Source: Leeuwenhoekiella palythoae
GTDB lineage: Bacteria > Bacteroidota > Bacteroidia > Flavobacteriales > Flavobacteriaceae
Reading direction: 5' to 3'
DNA: 64,000 nt
NCBI RefSeq assembly: GCF_900130045.1
Contig: NZ_FQXT01000001.1
Span: 1 to 64,000 of the forward strand
Every line of letters begins with the position of its first letter. Position 1 is the stretch's first letter. The position numbers and the translations under genes were made by a program. The notes beneath the pieces were generated by a model. It was not told where the DNA came from, searched no databases, and worked only from the letters and a program-made list of their open reading frames with translations. This document shows, piece by piece, positions 18,829 to 27,171 of the stretch.

Positions 18829-20157
18829 TTATTTTGACCAACTTTTTATGCGACATCCCCATATTGCAAATAACAGGATGATAAGGTAACAAGGGATTAA
18901 TAAGATGTAACCTGAGTTTGCTGCTTCTCCCGCAGCAACTGCAGCGGTAGTTCCTTCTTGCATTAAATCTGCTTTATTGACATCTACAAGTCTACCGTAT
19001 AACGGTGGAATTAACGCACCACCAGAAATACCCATTACCAGCAATGCAGAACCTGTTTTTGTATGTTTTCCTAGATTACTAAGTGATAAAGGCCATATTG
19101 CAGGCCACACCATTGCATTTGCAATACCTAATGCCGCAATTAGTAATACCGAAGTAAATCCTGTGGTATTGATGATTAATACACTTAAAACAATTCCTAA
19201 TGTGGCACTTATAATTAATGCATTGCGCTGCTCTATGTACTTAGGTATTAAAAATATTCCTAATGCATAAGAGCAAACCATTGCAAGCAACGTATAAGAG
19301 GTAAAAAACTTAGATTGTTCTGCAGGAAACCCCTGTGCCAAACCGTAAGAAATGATACTATCACCAGCAATAACCTCAACTCCTACGTAAACAAAAAGTG
19401 CTAAAACCCCAAATAGCAAATGCGGATAATGAAGTACCGTTTTTTTTGAATCTTCTGCTCCCGATTCATCAGATTCGGTAGCTTCTAGCTCAGGTAATGG
19501 TGCTTTACGTATAAGCAGAGCAAAAATAAACAGGCATATAGCCATAATAATATAAGGCCATACCACGCTATCTGCCATTTGATCTAGTAATACATTTTTA
19601 TTACTAGTTTCAGCAAGCTTAATTTTATCTTGAGTTGCTTCAATCCCTGAGAGTAATAATGCACCAAATATCAGGGATCCCAGAGCTCCTGCAACTTTAT
19701 TAGAAATCCCCATAATTGCAATGCGTTTTGCAGCACTCTTAATTGGACCCAAAATGGTGATGTAAGGATTTACCGCTGTTTGTAACAACGTCATTCCTGC
19801 TCCCTGAATAAATATACCTATGAGAAAATAAGAATATGTACGTGCTTCTGCGGCCGGCACAAAAACCAATGCTCCTAACCCCATAATAAATAAACCCAGT
19901 GACATCCCTTTGCAGTAGCCTATTCGTTTTAATATGGCAGATGCTGGAAGTGCCATTACCACAAACGAGATGTAAGATGCAGATGCAACCAGATACGACT
20001 GCTGGTCGGTGAGCTCATTAATAGCCTTCATAAATGGTATAAGCGCCCCATTTATCCAGGTTACAAATCCCAGTATAAAAAACATTCCGGCTATAATAGC
20101 AATCGAAACATTTTTTGAATCCTGTGGTTCTTTTATTTGTATTGCAGTATCGGCCAT
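18829..20157 (-). CDS. FHS-type sugar MFS permease, probable N-acetylhexosamine transporter
   Basis: A 442-residue inner membrane protein with about 12 hydrophobic segments. The opening GFVTWINGALIPFMK is characteristic of the fucose/glucose/GlcNAc permease group of the major facilitator family (FucP and NagP relatives). It should import the monosaccharide by proton symport. Its ATG overlaps the epimerase stop by one base (TAATG), showing tight coupling. The operon suggests GalNAc or GlcNAc as substrate, but specificity cannot be read from the sequence. Confidence 0.87.
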   Translation of the reverse strand: MADTAIQIKEPQDSKNVSIAIIAGMFFILGFVTWINGALIPFMKAINELTDQQSYLVASASYISFVVMALPASAILKRIGYCKGMSLGLFIMGLGALVFVPAAEARTYSYFLIGIFIQGAGMTLLQTAVNPYITILGPIKSAAKRIAIMGISNKVAGALGSLIFGALLLSGIEATQDKIKLAETSNKNVLLDQMADSVVWPYIIMAICLFIFALLIRKAPLPELEATESDESGAEDSKKTVLHYPHLLFGVLALFVYVGVEVIAGDSIISYGLAQGFPAEQSKFFTSYTLLAMVCSYALGIFLIPKYIEQRNALIISATLGIVLSVLIINTTGFTSVLLIAALGIANAMVWPAIWPLSLSNLGKHTKTGSALLVMGISGGALIPPLYGRLVDVNKADLMQEGTTAAVAAGEAANSGYILLIPCYLIILLFAIWGCRIKSWSK

Positions 20158-21095
20158 TATGCTTCTTTTACTTGTGCCAGCAATTCACTTTCATAAAATG
20201 CTACAGTTTCTTTTAAACCTTCTTCTATAGAATACTTTGGTTCAAACCCTTCTTTCTGAAATTTTTCTGGATTTGCCTGAGAGTGCTTTATATCACCAGC
20301 TCTCGTTTCTTTAAATAGTATTTCAGACTTTGAATTGGTGATTTTGATAATAAATTCTGCCAGTTCCAGTACCGAAGTACTGTTTCCTAATGCCACGTTA
20401 TAAACCCCTTTACCTGTTTGTGATGCGAGTAAATTTGCTGCTACAACATCTTTTACATAGATAAAATCACGCGTTTGCTGCCCATCACCATAAATTATAA
20501 GTGGCTTGTTTTGCAATGCATTTAAAATAAAAATAGGAACTACTGCAGCATAAGCCGACTTGGGGTTTTGACGCGGACCAAATACATTAAAATAGCGCAA
20601 AGAGGTGGTAGGTACATCAAACTGATTGCGGTACATATCGAGGTAATACTCCCCATCAAGCTTAGTAATAGAATAGGGTGTTAAAGGTTCTGGTGTCATC
20701 GCTTCTACTTTGGGAGAAACCGGATTATCACCATAATTTGCCGCAGAAGAAGATAGGATTACTTTACATTTTCCTGCCCTTTTTGCCGCTTCGAGAATAT
20801 TAATTGTTCCCTGAGCATTAATTGCATTACACTCGGCTATTTTACTTATAGATTCTGGCACACTAACTAATGCCGCAAGATGAAAAATCGCTGATGCACC
20901 GGAAACTAATTTATTTACAGTATCGATATTTCTAATATCGCCTTGCTCAAATTTTAAATTAAAAGGATCGATATTTTTTTGAAATCCAGTGCGTAAACTA
21001 TCCAATACAACAACCTCATGACCTTCTCCCACAAGATGTTCTGCAATGTGACTTCCTATAAAACCAGCCCCACCCGTTATTACATATTTTTTCAT
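20157..21095 (-). CDS. NAD-dependent UDP-sugar 4-epimerase-like SDR enzyme
   Basis: A 312-residue extended short-chain dehydrogenase. It shows the Rossmann motif GGAGFIGSH at residue 8, the catalytic Ser in SSSAANYG, and the YSITK Tyr-Lys pair. The segments RYFNVFGPRQNP and YGDGQQTRDFIYVKDV are typical of UDP-glucose/UDP-GlcNAc 4-epimerases. Between a sugar 1-kinase and a nucleotidyltransferase, the most sensible job is interconversion of UDP-GalNAc and UDP-GlcNAc, as LnpD does in bifidobacteria. It overlaps the kinase gene by 4 bases and the permease by one. Other UDP-sugar epimerase roles are possible. Confidence 0.85.
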   Translation of the reverse strand: MKKYVITGGAGFIGSHIAEHLVGEGHEVVVLDSLRTGFQKNIDPFNLKFEQGDIRNIDTVNKLVSGASAIFHLAALVSVPESISKIAECNAINAQGTINILEAAKRAGKCKVILSSSAANYGDNPVSPKVEAMTPEPLTPYSITKLDGEYYLDMYRNQFDVPTTSLRYFNVFGPRQNPKSAYAAVVPIFILNALQNKPLIIYGDGQQTRDFIYVKDVVAANLLASQTGKGVYNVALGNSTSVLELAEFIIKITNSKSEILFKETRAGDIKHSQANPEKFQKEGFEPKYSIEEGLKETVAFYESELLAQVKEA

Positions 21096-22207
21096 AGCTG
21101 TTTTACTTTTACAATAGATTTACTCAGTTTTAAAATCTCGTTATATTGATCTTCAAAACTTTCGATAAGTTTAAATTGATTTTTAGCCCGATCTAGATTG
21201 TGCTCGTCATACGAGGTTTTATAATACACATCGCCCGCCAGATAATCTGTTAGAAATCGTAAACCCATTATGAAGATTATAGTTTTTGCGCCTAGCGGCA
21301 AAAATTGGATTTCAACTTCTGATAATGAGTCTCGTAATTCCTCTAAAAACCCCTTGAGATATGCCTCATAGTAATCTACATTAAAGGATACCAGACTTAG
21401 GTCTTTTTGATCCTCTTCGGCTGTATTGCAAATGGTGCGTATTGCATCTCCAAAGTCATTATGCACAATACCGGGCATCACTGTATCTGTATCGATAACA
21501 CATAAACCCTTATTATTTGCGTCAAACAGCGCATTCGAAATTTTTGTGTCGTTATGAGTTACTCGAGTTGGAATTTTACCTTCATCCTTTAACTGCTGTA
21601 ACAAGACCATTTCTTCTTGTAATGCCGCTACCTTTTCAATTTGATAAGCTGCACATTCTAAGCGCATTGCAGATGCGTTTTTCTTTGCCTGCTCAAATTG
21701 CAATAACCGTCTGGGAACATCATGAAATCCCGGAATTATTTCTACCAATTGGCACGCATCAAAGTCACTAGTCTGACTGATAAATTTACCAAAGAGCTTT
21801 CCGCCTTCATAAGCAATTTCTTTATTTGTAACAGTATCAAACGAAACACTCTTTGCTATGTAGTAAGTTAAATTCCAATATTTATTGAAAGCATCCTGAT
21901 AATAATAAGCACCCGTTTTGGCAGGTAAAAAAGTAAGAACACGTCTGTATTTTTCTTCGGTATCTAATTCTGGAATTTTTGCAGCAAGATGCTTACTCAC
22001 CTTAACTTTATTGTTAACCAGCTCTTCTACATTATTAAAAACCTCATCATTTATACGCTGCAATACAAATTGTTGTCCTTCGGCAGTGCTTATAAAATAG
22101 GTATCATTAATGTGACCACTAGAAAATTCTTCTATATCAGTAATTGTGCAGTTATGATTAAACGCATTAAAAACTGAAGCTATTAATTCGTTTGTATTTA
22201 ATCCCAT
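21092..22207 (-). CDS. nahK: N-acetylhexosamine 1-kinase-like phosphotransferase
   Basis: A 371-residue protein of the aminoglycoside phosphotransferase (APH) fold. SSGHINDTYFI near residue 30 is the nucleotide loop, VTHNDTKISNALFD the catalytic loop, and CVIDTDTVMPG the metal-binding Asp. These follow NahK/LnpB, which makes GlcNAc-1-P or GalNAc-1-P with ATP. Its ATG overlaps the end of the nucleotidyltransferase gene by 10 bases, and its stop overlaps the epimerase gene by 4. Kinase, uridylyltransferase and epimerase in a row reproduce the bifidobacterial lnpBCD order of functions, although no lnpA phosphorylase gene is present. Confidence 0.82.
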   Translation of the reverse strand: MGLNTNELIASVFNAFNHNCTITDIEEFSSGHINDTYFISTAEGQQFVLQRINDEVFNNVEELVNNKVKVSKHLAAKIPELDTEEKYRRVLTFLPAKTGAYYYQDAFNKYWNLTYYIAKSVSFDTVTNKEIAYEGGKLFGKFISQTSDFDACQLVEIIPGFHDVPRRLLQFEQAKKNASAMRLECAAYQIEKVAALQEEMVLLQQLKDEGKIPTRVTHNDTKISNALFDANNKGLCVIDTDTVMPGIVHNDFGDAIRTICNTAEEDQKDLSLVSFNVDYYEAYLKGFLEELRDSLSEVEIQFLPLGAKTIIFIMGLRFLTDYLAGDVYYKTSYDEHNLDRAKNQFKLIESFEDQYNEILKLSKSIVKVKQL

Positions 22208-23139
22208 AAGTGCACCGGGTAAACTGCGTTATCTTTTAATTTTTTAATTTCTGTTTGCGCAATGGCTTTATCTTCTTTATAGGTTACTCCAAACCATTTT
22301 TCGGGAGTACTTAATACTTCTACACTCACTTTATCAGATTGTAACATCTCATTTACTACAGTAGGTATAAAAAATTCGGCTTTTATATTGCCTTTACTAC
22401 GCTCCAGAAATTCATTAAAAAGCTCCCATCCAAATTCAAAACATTTAGGCGTAAAACCCCAAAAGTTCATAGAAACAAATGTTTCCGGATCAATAAGCTC
22501 TAGGTCGCCACTCTCGTTTTCTACTAAAATTTTATCCCCTTGTTTCTCAATATGTGTACGTTCGGTAACATCCTCGAGATAGCCATCTTGAGAGACTTTA
22601 CATTCTCCACGAGAGACATACCCGTGATCTGACACTGTATTCTTAAGTTGAAAAGCAACCATATTAAAATGATAAGAATCACTATCTATATCATTTAGAG
22701 CGTTTGCCATTATTATAAAAGACTCACGCCCATAAAAGTCATCTGCATTAATGATTGCAAAATTTTCTTTTACTACATCCTTAGTTAGCAATAAGGCGTG
22801 TCCTGTTCCCCAAGGTTTAGTGCGATTAGAATCTACAAAGGCATCTGGCACACGATCTAATTCCTGAAATACATAATCTACCTCAGCTTTACCTTTTAAT
22901 TTAGGTTCAAAAACCTCCTTAAACTCTTCTAATAAATTCTCTCTTATGATGAATACAATTTTTTTAAACCCAGCCTCAATCGCATCATAGATCGAAAAAT
23001 CAATTATAGTATCCCCTTGCGGCGAAAATGTATCTAGCTGTTTTAAACCACCATATCTACTCCCTATTCCGGCAGCAAGTATAACAAGTGTAGGTCCTTT
23101 AGAATTTTGCATTTCTGTTGACATAAATGTGTTTTTCAA
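22198..23139 (-). CDS. Sugar-1-phosphate nucleotidyltransferase
   Basis: A 313-residue enzyme with the nucleotidyltransferase signature LVILAAGIGSRYGGLKQ near residue 18 and a catalytic-type NADDFYG near 130. It should join a sugar-1-phosphate to UTP (or another NTP). With the kinase and epimerase behind it, the expected reaction is HexNAc-1-P plus UTP to UDP-HexNAc. It is the first gene of the operon, preceded by a leader of about 200 bases carrying two LacI-type operators. Starts at 23139 and 23124 are both possible; the longer form is listed. Confidence 0.84.
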   Translation of the reverse strand: MKNTFMSTEMQNSKGPTLVILAAGIGSRYGGLKQLDTFSPQGDTIIDFSIYDAIEAGFKKIVFIIRENLLEEFKEVFEPKLKGKAEVDYVFQELDRVPDAFVDSNRTKPWGTGHALLLTKDVVKENFAIINADDFYGRESFIIMANALNDIDSDSYHFNMVAFQLKNTVSDHGYVSRGECKVSQDGYLEDVTERTHIEKQGDKILVENESGDLELIDPETFVSMNFWGFTPKCFEFGWELFNEFLERSKGNIKAEFFIPTVVNEMLQSDKVSVEVLSTPEKWFGVTYKEDKAIAQTEIKKLKDNAVYPVHLWD

Positions 23140-23344
23140 AAATTTTGGTTGATTGTTAATAGTTTTCTAAACCTGAGTTTGAAAACCTGTATTAACACAA
23201 TTTGATTTCTTATTAATTTAAAAATTACAAAGCACTGTAAATCAGTTTTTTATTTAAAAGATTATTTGCTCTCACACGTTATTAATCTTTAAATCTGGTA
23301 CAATTTATCTAAAAAGAATCTGAAAAAAAAGCAATTTTGACAAA

Positions 23345-23362
23345 AATGTGCTCGAACACATT
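23345..23362. promoter_or_regulatory. LacI-type operator, regulator-side copy 1
   Basis: AATGTGCTCGAACACATT is an 18-base palindrome with one mismatched pair and the central CG step typical of LacI-family sites. It lies between the divergent nucleotidyltransferase operon and the LacI gene, 61 bases before the LacI start. Confidence 0.7.
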
Positions 23363-23368
23363 AAAAAA

Positions 23369-23382
23369 TGTTATCGAGCACA
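23369..23382. promoter_or_regulatory. LacI-type operator, regulator-side copy 2
   Basis: TGTTATCGAGCACA has a perfect right half and a weaker left half of the shared consensus. Its centre is 22 bases, about two helical turns, from the centre of the copy at 23345-23362, so two dimers could bind side by side on the same face of the DNA. Confidence 0.6.
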
Positions 23383-23410
23383 CATTAGTCTGATAATTCA
23401 TATAGATTAT

Positions 23411-23418
23411 TATCTTTG
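23411..23418 (+). promoter_or_regulatory. -7 promoter box of the lacI gene
   Basis: TATCTTTG fits the Bacteroidota -7 consensus TAnnTTTG. It ends only five bases before the ATG at 23424, so the transcript would be leaderless or nearly so. Confidence 0.5.
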
Positions 23419-23423
23419 TTTTA

Positions 23424-24470
23424 ATGAAAGAAAATTACACCATTAAAGATATCGCAGAATTAGCTGGCGTATCTAAAGGCACTGTAGATCGTGTAATTCA
23501 TAAGCGCGGAAAAGTATCTCCTAAAGCTTTGGAACAGGTAAATAAAGTACTTGATAAAATTGAGTATAAACCCAATCCTATTGCAAAGAGTCTTAAAAAT
23601 AATAAGATCTATAATATTGCCATATTATTACCCGATGCTGATGCAGACCCCTACTGGCTTCCCTGTTATGAAGCTATAAAGCAGATTGAGCAGGAATTTA
23701 GTCATTTTGGTATCAAAATAAATAAAGGTGTATTTAAACCAAAGTCTACAAAATCATTTACCAAAGCTGCAGATCTAGTCATAGCCGAAAAACCAGATGC
23801 TGTATTAATGGTTCCGTTATTTTATAAGGAAGCAGAGCATGTTGCGAAAATGTGTGTAGCTGCAGGTATTAAAATCGCCACGTTTAATAACTATATTAAA
23901 GAACCACAAATTAATCTCGAGATTGGTCAGGATTTGTTTCAAAGTGGACGTGTAGCGGCAAAGTTGTTTAATATGCTATTAGGAAATAAAGCAACGCTAG
24001 CTGTTTTGCATATAGATGAAGCCTTTCAAAATGCCTCGCATATGCAGGAAAAGGAACGCGGCTTTAAAGATTATTTTGCTCAAAAAGAATTAGCTTATAC
24101 CATTAACGTTCACAACATTAAAAAGGAATCTAAAATTCCATTTGACCAGACTATAGAAAACTTTTTAAAATCTCTTGATGCCGTTGACGGATTATTTGTT
24201 ACAACTTCTAAAGCCTATTTACTAGCAAATCATATTGCAGCTTATTTACCAAAAAGTTTTATTATAGGTTATGACCTCGTGGCCGAAAATATCAAATACT
24301 TAGAAGAAGACAAAATTGCCTTTTTAATACATCAAGATCCTAAAAAACAAGTGTATTTAAGTTTAACTAATCTGATTGAGTTTTTCCTATTTGATAAGCC
24401 TTTACAAGAATCCTTAACGCTTCCTATTGATATTATCAATACCGAAAATTACCCACAATACTTAAATTAA
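23424..24470 (+). CDS. LacI-family transcriptional regulator of the amino-sugar locus
   Basis: A 348-residue regulator. The N-terminal LacI helix-turn-helix (YTIKDIAELAGVSKGTVDRV, residues 5-24) and hinge helix region (NPIAKSLKNN) are clear. The remainder is a periplasmic-binding-protein-like sugar sensor domain (IAILLPDADADPYW and following), of the type that binds a sugar or sugar phosphate and releases DNA. It is divergent from the nucleotidyltransferase operon, and four matching palindromes lie at both operon fronts. Its 3' end overlaps the convergent CBM9-like gene by 4 bases. The inducer is probably an N-acetylhexosamine or one of its phosphates. Confidence 0.92.
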   Translation: MKENYTIKDIAELAGVSKGTVDRVIHKRGKVSPKALEQVNKVLDKIEYKPNPIAKSLKNNKIYNIAILLPDADADPYWLPCYEAIKQIEQEFSHFGIKINKGVFKPKSTKSFTKAADLVIAEKPDAVLMVPLFYKEAEHVAKMCVAAGIKIATFNNYIKEPQINLEIGQDLFQSGRVAAKLFNMLLGNKATLAVLHIDEAFQNASHMQEKERGFKDYFAQKELAYTINVHNIKKESKIPFDQTIENFLKSLDAVDGLFVTTSKAYLLANHIAAYLPKSFIIGYDLVAENIKYLEEDKIAFLIHQDPKKQVYLSLTNLIEFFLFDKPLQESLTLPIDIINTENYPQYLN

Positions 24471-25123
24471 GATTCAAAGCGAAAAATTCCAAAAGAGGCT
24501 GCTATATGAAACTCAGGTTCTGGAGTTTTAGGATCTGTCCAGGTAATCCAGGTGGCTTGTTTGTTACCCATCTCGTCATGATTATATTTAGCTCTGTAAA
24601 CACCAATTTCCATAAAGGTACCCCGAGCATCCTGTTTTAAGAGATTAAGTGCTTTTAGCGATTTTAGACTGATTTTTCCTTCTACCTTAAAGTGATCTTT
24701 TAATACAGAAGATTTTACATCAATTTCGCCTTCTGGCCAATTCCAACTTAAGTCAAAATTTCGATTAGGCATTGCTTTGAAATCCATAATACGTGGCTGC
24801 GTATCAATCTCCAAGCAGTAATATGGACACATTTGCGCATCTGCTCTTATAAACAGTTCTACGCGATCTGATTGCGCTATGCTGGATTTAGAATCGTCTT
24901 TTAATTCGGTGAATACCGAGTCGTCTTCAACACTAAAACTAAAATAGAAATAGTCTGTGTCATATAACGCTTTAAATGTAATAGGTTTTATAGGCTGCTT
25001 ATCCCAAGGTGATACAAAATTGGTGAGTTCATTGGCACTGTCCCAGAGATTGGTTTCTTCCCTTTTTCTCAAATCGGAAGAACCGTTTTGTATTCGCCCA
25101 ACTATATATTTTGTATTATTCAT
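24467..25123 (-). CDS. Family 9-like carbohydrate-binding protein
   Basis: A 218-residue beta-rich protein with no signal peptide visible in the chosen form. The pattern ITFKALYDTDYFYFSFSVED, SDRVELFIRAD, YYCLEIDT and ARGTFMEIGVYRA fits the CBM9-like sugar-binding fold seen in exported xylanases and in stand-alone Bacteroidota proteins. The start at 25123 (MNNTKYIVGRIQ) is preferred to 25153. It is convergent with the LacI gene with a 4-base overlap. A role in binding an amino sugar or glycan is suggested only by location. Confidence 0.68.
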   Translation of the reverse strand: MNNTKYIVGRIQNGSSDLRKREETNLWDSANELTNFVSPWDKQPIKPITFKALYDTDYFYFSFSVEDDSVFTELKDDSKSSIAQSDRVELFIRADAQMCPYYCLEIDTQPRIMDFKAMPNRNFDLSWNWPEGEIDVKSSVLKDHFKVEGKISLKSLKALNLLKQDARGTFMEIGVYRAKYNHDEMGNKQATWITWTDPKTPEPEFHIAASFGIFRFES

Positions 25124-25271
25124 TGAAACCTCAATTTTTAAAAGTAATAGCAAATATTAGATTCATAATATATCACAATAAGCCAGTATATAAAATTAAA
25201 ATTACCAAACCAATCTCAAATGAAGCTTCTAATTTTTCTGTCTACTAAGGATAACCTTATTGAGAAACCCT

Positions 25272-26514
25272 CTATCTTACAATTCTTAAACCCTTATCAA
25301 TCTTTAGTTCCAAGCGTTCCATATCCTGCTTAACTTTCTGGTCAATAACGCGAGCATAAATTTGAGTTGTGGCGAGCTTGGTATGTCCTAACAAATTTTG
25401 ACACAGTTTCAATAGGAACCCCATTTGTAAGTGTTACTGTAGTTGCAAAAGTATGCCTGGCCACGTGAAAAGTGAGGTTTTTCTTTATCCCGCAGAAATC
25501 AGAAATCTCCTTGAGATAGCTGTTCGTCTTTTGATTCGATAACGTGGGCAGTAACCTGTTCATATCAGAAACCCGTGGATGATCTTGATATTTCAAAAGA
25601 ATCCTTCTCGCTTTATTCAGCAATGGTATTATAAGCTCTATGCTTGTTTTTTGTCGCTTGGTCTTGATCCATTGCTGACCATCTAAATCGGTTTCAATTT
25701 TATCTTTATTCAATTTGGCTACATCTATATAGGACAAGCCCGTATAACAAGCAAATAGAAAAATATCTTTAACGATATCCAGACGCTCTAAGAAAGACGA
25801 AAAATCTTCTAGTTGTTCAAGTTCATACTGAGCTAGAAACTCTCTTCTATTTTTTACATATAAGCTTTTAAAACGAATAAAAGGATCTTTATCTATCCAT
25901 TCGTGGTGGTATGCCATCGTAAGCATTTTACGTAATCTTTGTAAATTCTTCATCGCCGTATTATGCCCCATCTTTTTTTGATGATCTTTCGGCTCATAGG
26001 ATTTTAAAAAGAACTCAAAATTCTTGATGAAGGAATAGTCAAGCTTATTAAGATAAATATCATCTGATTTATACTTATCTATAAGAAACTTGTTTAAGTA
26101 GCGCTGCGTAACCTTATAATGACGCAGCGTGTGATTGGAGAGTGAAGTAACAGAAATGGAGTTGTGATATTCAAATAATTCTGATAGGGTATTATTACGC
26201 TTATCCTCACCTAAAAATTTATTTTTTATAGCTGAGGCGGTAATAAGGTTCCCTTCGTTCAGTAAGTCTTCATAAGATTGATAGATAAGTGAACGTATTT
26301 GATCTAAATATTTATTCAGGGATTTCGCAAATGGTTTGGATCCACGAACCAATCCTTTACTACTATCCCAACTTTCCACAGGCACTTTTCGCTTTAAGCT
26401 AATATTTGCTCGTTTCCCATTAACAGTGATGCGAGCATAGATTATTGCTTCTTCATTTTCAGCTCTACAACCGTTAATCCAGAAGTTTAAACTAAACGTT
26501 AACCGAGTTCTCAT
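25272..26514 (-). pseudogene. int: Tyrosine recombinase (integrase), frameshifted before the catalytic tyrosine
   Basis: The first frame (26514 to about 25395) encodes an arm-type DNA-binding domain (ARITVNGKRANISLKRKVP), a SAM-like core-binding domain at about 100-200, and most of the catalytic domain, including TGLSYIDVAKL and HVARHTFAT. The usual box I Arg is a Ser, as in IntDOT-type integrases. Near 25388-25400 the frame slips by one base: frame 1 runs into a nonsense tail that stops at 25342, while the other frame continues with LLGHTKLATTQIYARV, holding the last His and the nucleophile Tyr, and ends at 25272. One extra T in an AAAATTT run explains it. Either the gene is dead or the base is a sequencing error. 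It reads away from tRNA-Arg, as expected for a tRNA-targeting element. Confidence 0.85.
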
Positions 26515-26686
26515 AATATTCGTCTTTAAATGAAACATTTTTCAAGACGAAAGCCAAACGTAAGTACTTAAATTTAAGCATTTTAAACCTTAATTCGGTC
26601 AACAAAATAAAAGTTTAAATTTGTTGACCGATTTGTGGTATTTTTTATTGAATTTAAAGCTATTTAAATAAATCCATAAAAAACAT

Positions 26687-26720
26687 AAAACCCTGTAAAT
26701 CATACAATTTACAGGGTTTT
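26687..26720. terminator. Hairpin terminator between tRNA-Arg and the integrase
   Basis: Perfect 14-base arms AAAACCCTGTAAAT and ATTTACAGGGTTTT around a six-base loop. On the minus strand the stem is followed by a T-rich run, so it should end the tRNA transcript; it may also work from the other side. Confidence 0.75.
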
Positions 26721-26744
26721 GATCCAATTTGAATGCTTAAAAAG

Positions 26745-26818
26745 TGATCGCGACAGGATTCGAACCTGTGACCGTCTGCTTAGAAGGCAGATGCTCTATC
26801 CAGCTGAGCTACGCGACC
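26745..26818 (-). tRNA. tRNA-Arg (anticodon TCT)
   Basis: The 74-base minus-strand sequence folds into a full cloverleaf. The acceptor arm pairs GGTCGCG with CGCGATC, the D arm contains GCTCAGCTGGATAGAGC, the anticodon stem-loop CTGCCTTCTAAGCAG shows TCT, and the T arm is CAGGTTCGAATCCTG. CCA is not encoded. It reads AGA codons. Its 3' end faces the integrase gene, making it a candidate attachment site. Confidence 0.96.
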
Positions 26819-27169
26819 TTTTTGCGGGTGCAAATATAATGCTTTAACTAAAATTTGAAAGCATAACCATTCAGAAAATTAATAAATTTTATCTTTTGAA
26901 AAGTATACCGCTCATTTACTGAATATTATAATCCTTTCAATCCACTTAACTGAATAGAAAGTCCTTCTACAAAATGAAAAACCCGCGCTTGCGCAACGGG
27001 CCTTTCTCCCAACTTAAACTCTTATTCAACTATGATTTGGGGGAATCGTAAGTGTAATTTCATCGTTACCGTCAACTTATGATTTGGGGTTGAAGTATTA
27101 CGGCAATTAGAAAATCGGGTGTGTTGTAATTAAATCAATTATGACTTGGGGAAATCTTAATTTGGGGAA
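26819..27169. other. Gene-free stretch with terminator and repeated motif
   Basis: The part near the tRNA (26819-26970) shows nothing. From 26977 on it holds a minus-strand terminator and then, as the 3' untranslated region of the small secreted protein gene, three imperfect copies of a CCCCAAATCATA-TTGA motif. No open frame of note. Confidence 0.6.
26977..27003 (-). terminator. Terminator of the small secreted protein gene
   Basis: Read on the minus strand: GGCCCGTTGCGCAAGCGCGGG followed directly by a run of T. The CCCG/CGGG stem closes over a GC-rich loop. It lies about 170 bases after the stop of the gene at 27170-27445. Confidence 0.75.
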
Positions 27170-27171
27170 TT
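27026..27171 (-). repeat. Three to four imperfect copies of a CCCCAAATCAT motif
   Basis: On the plus strand the copies read TCAACTATGATTTGGGGG (27026), TCAACTTATGATTTGGGG (27072) and TCAATTATGACTTGGGGA (27135), followed by a partial TTAATTTGGGGAATT (27157). A related ATGATTTGGG overlaps the start codon of the neighbouring gene at 27443-27452. Spacing is irregular (46 and 63 bases), so this is not CRISPR-like. Purpose unknown. Confidence 0.6.

Noticed and set aside
26745-26818. A complete pair of attachment sites for the integrase
   Set aside because: Only one copy of the tRNA 3' end was found in the window, so no att pair is annotated.
27026-27171. CRISPR-like array
   Set aside because: The copies are imperfect, short and unevenly spaced, with no cas genes in the window.
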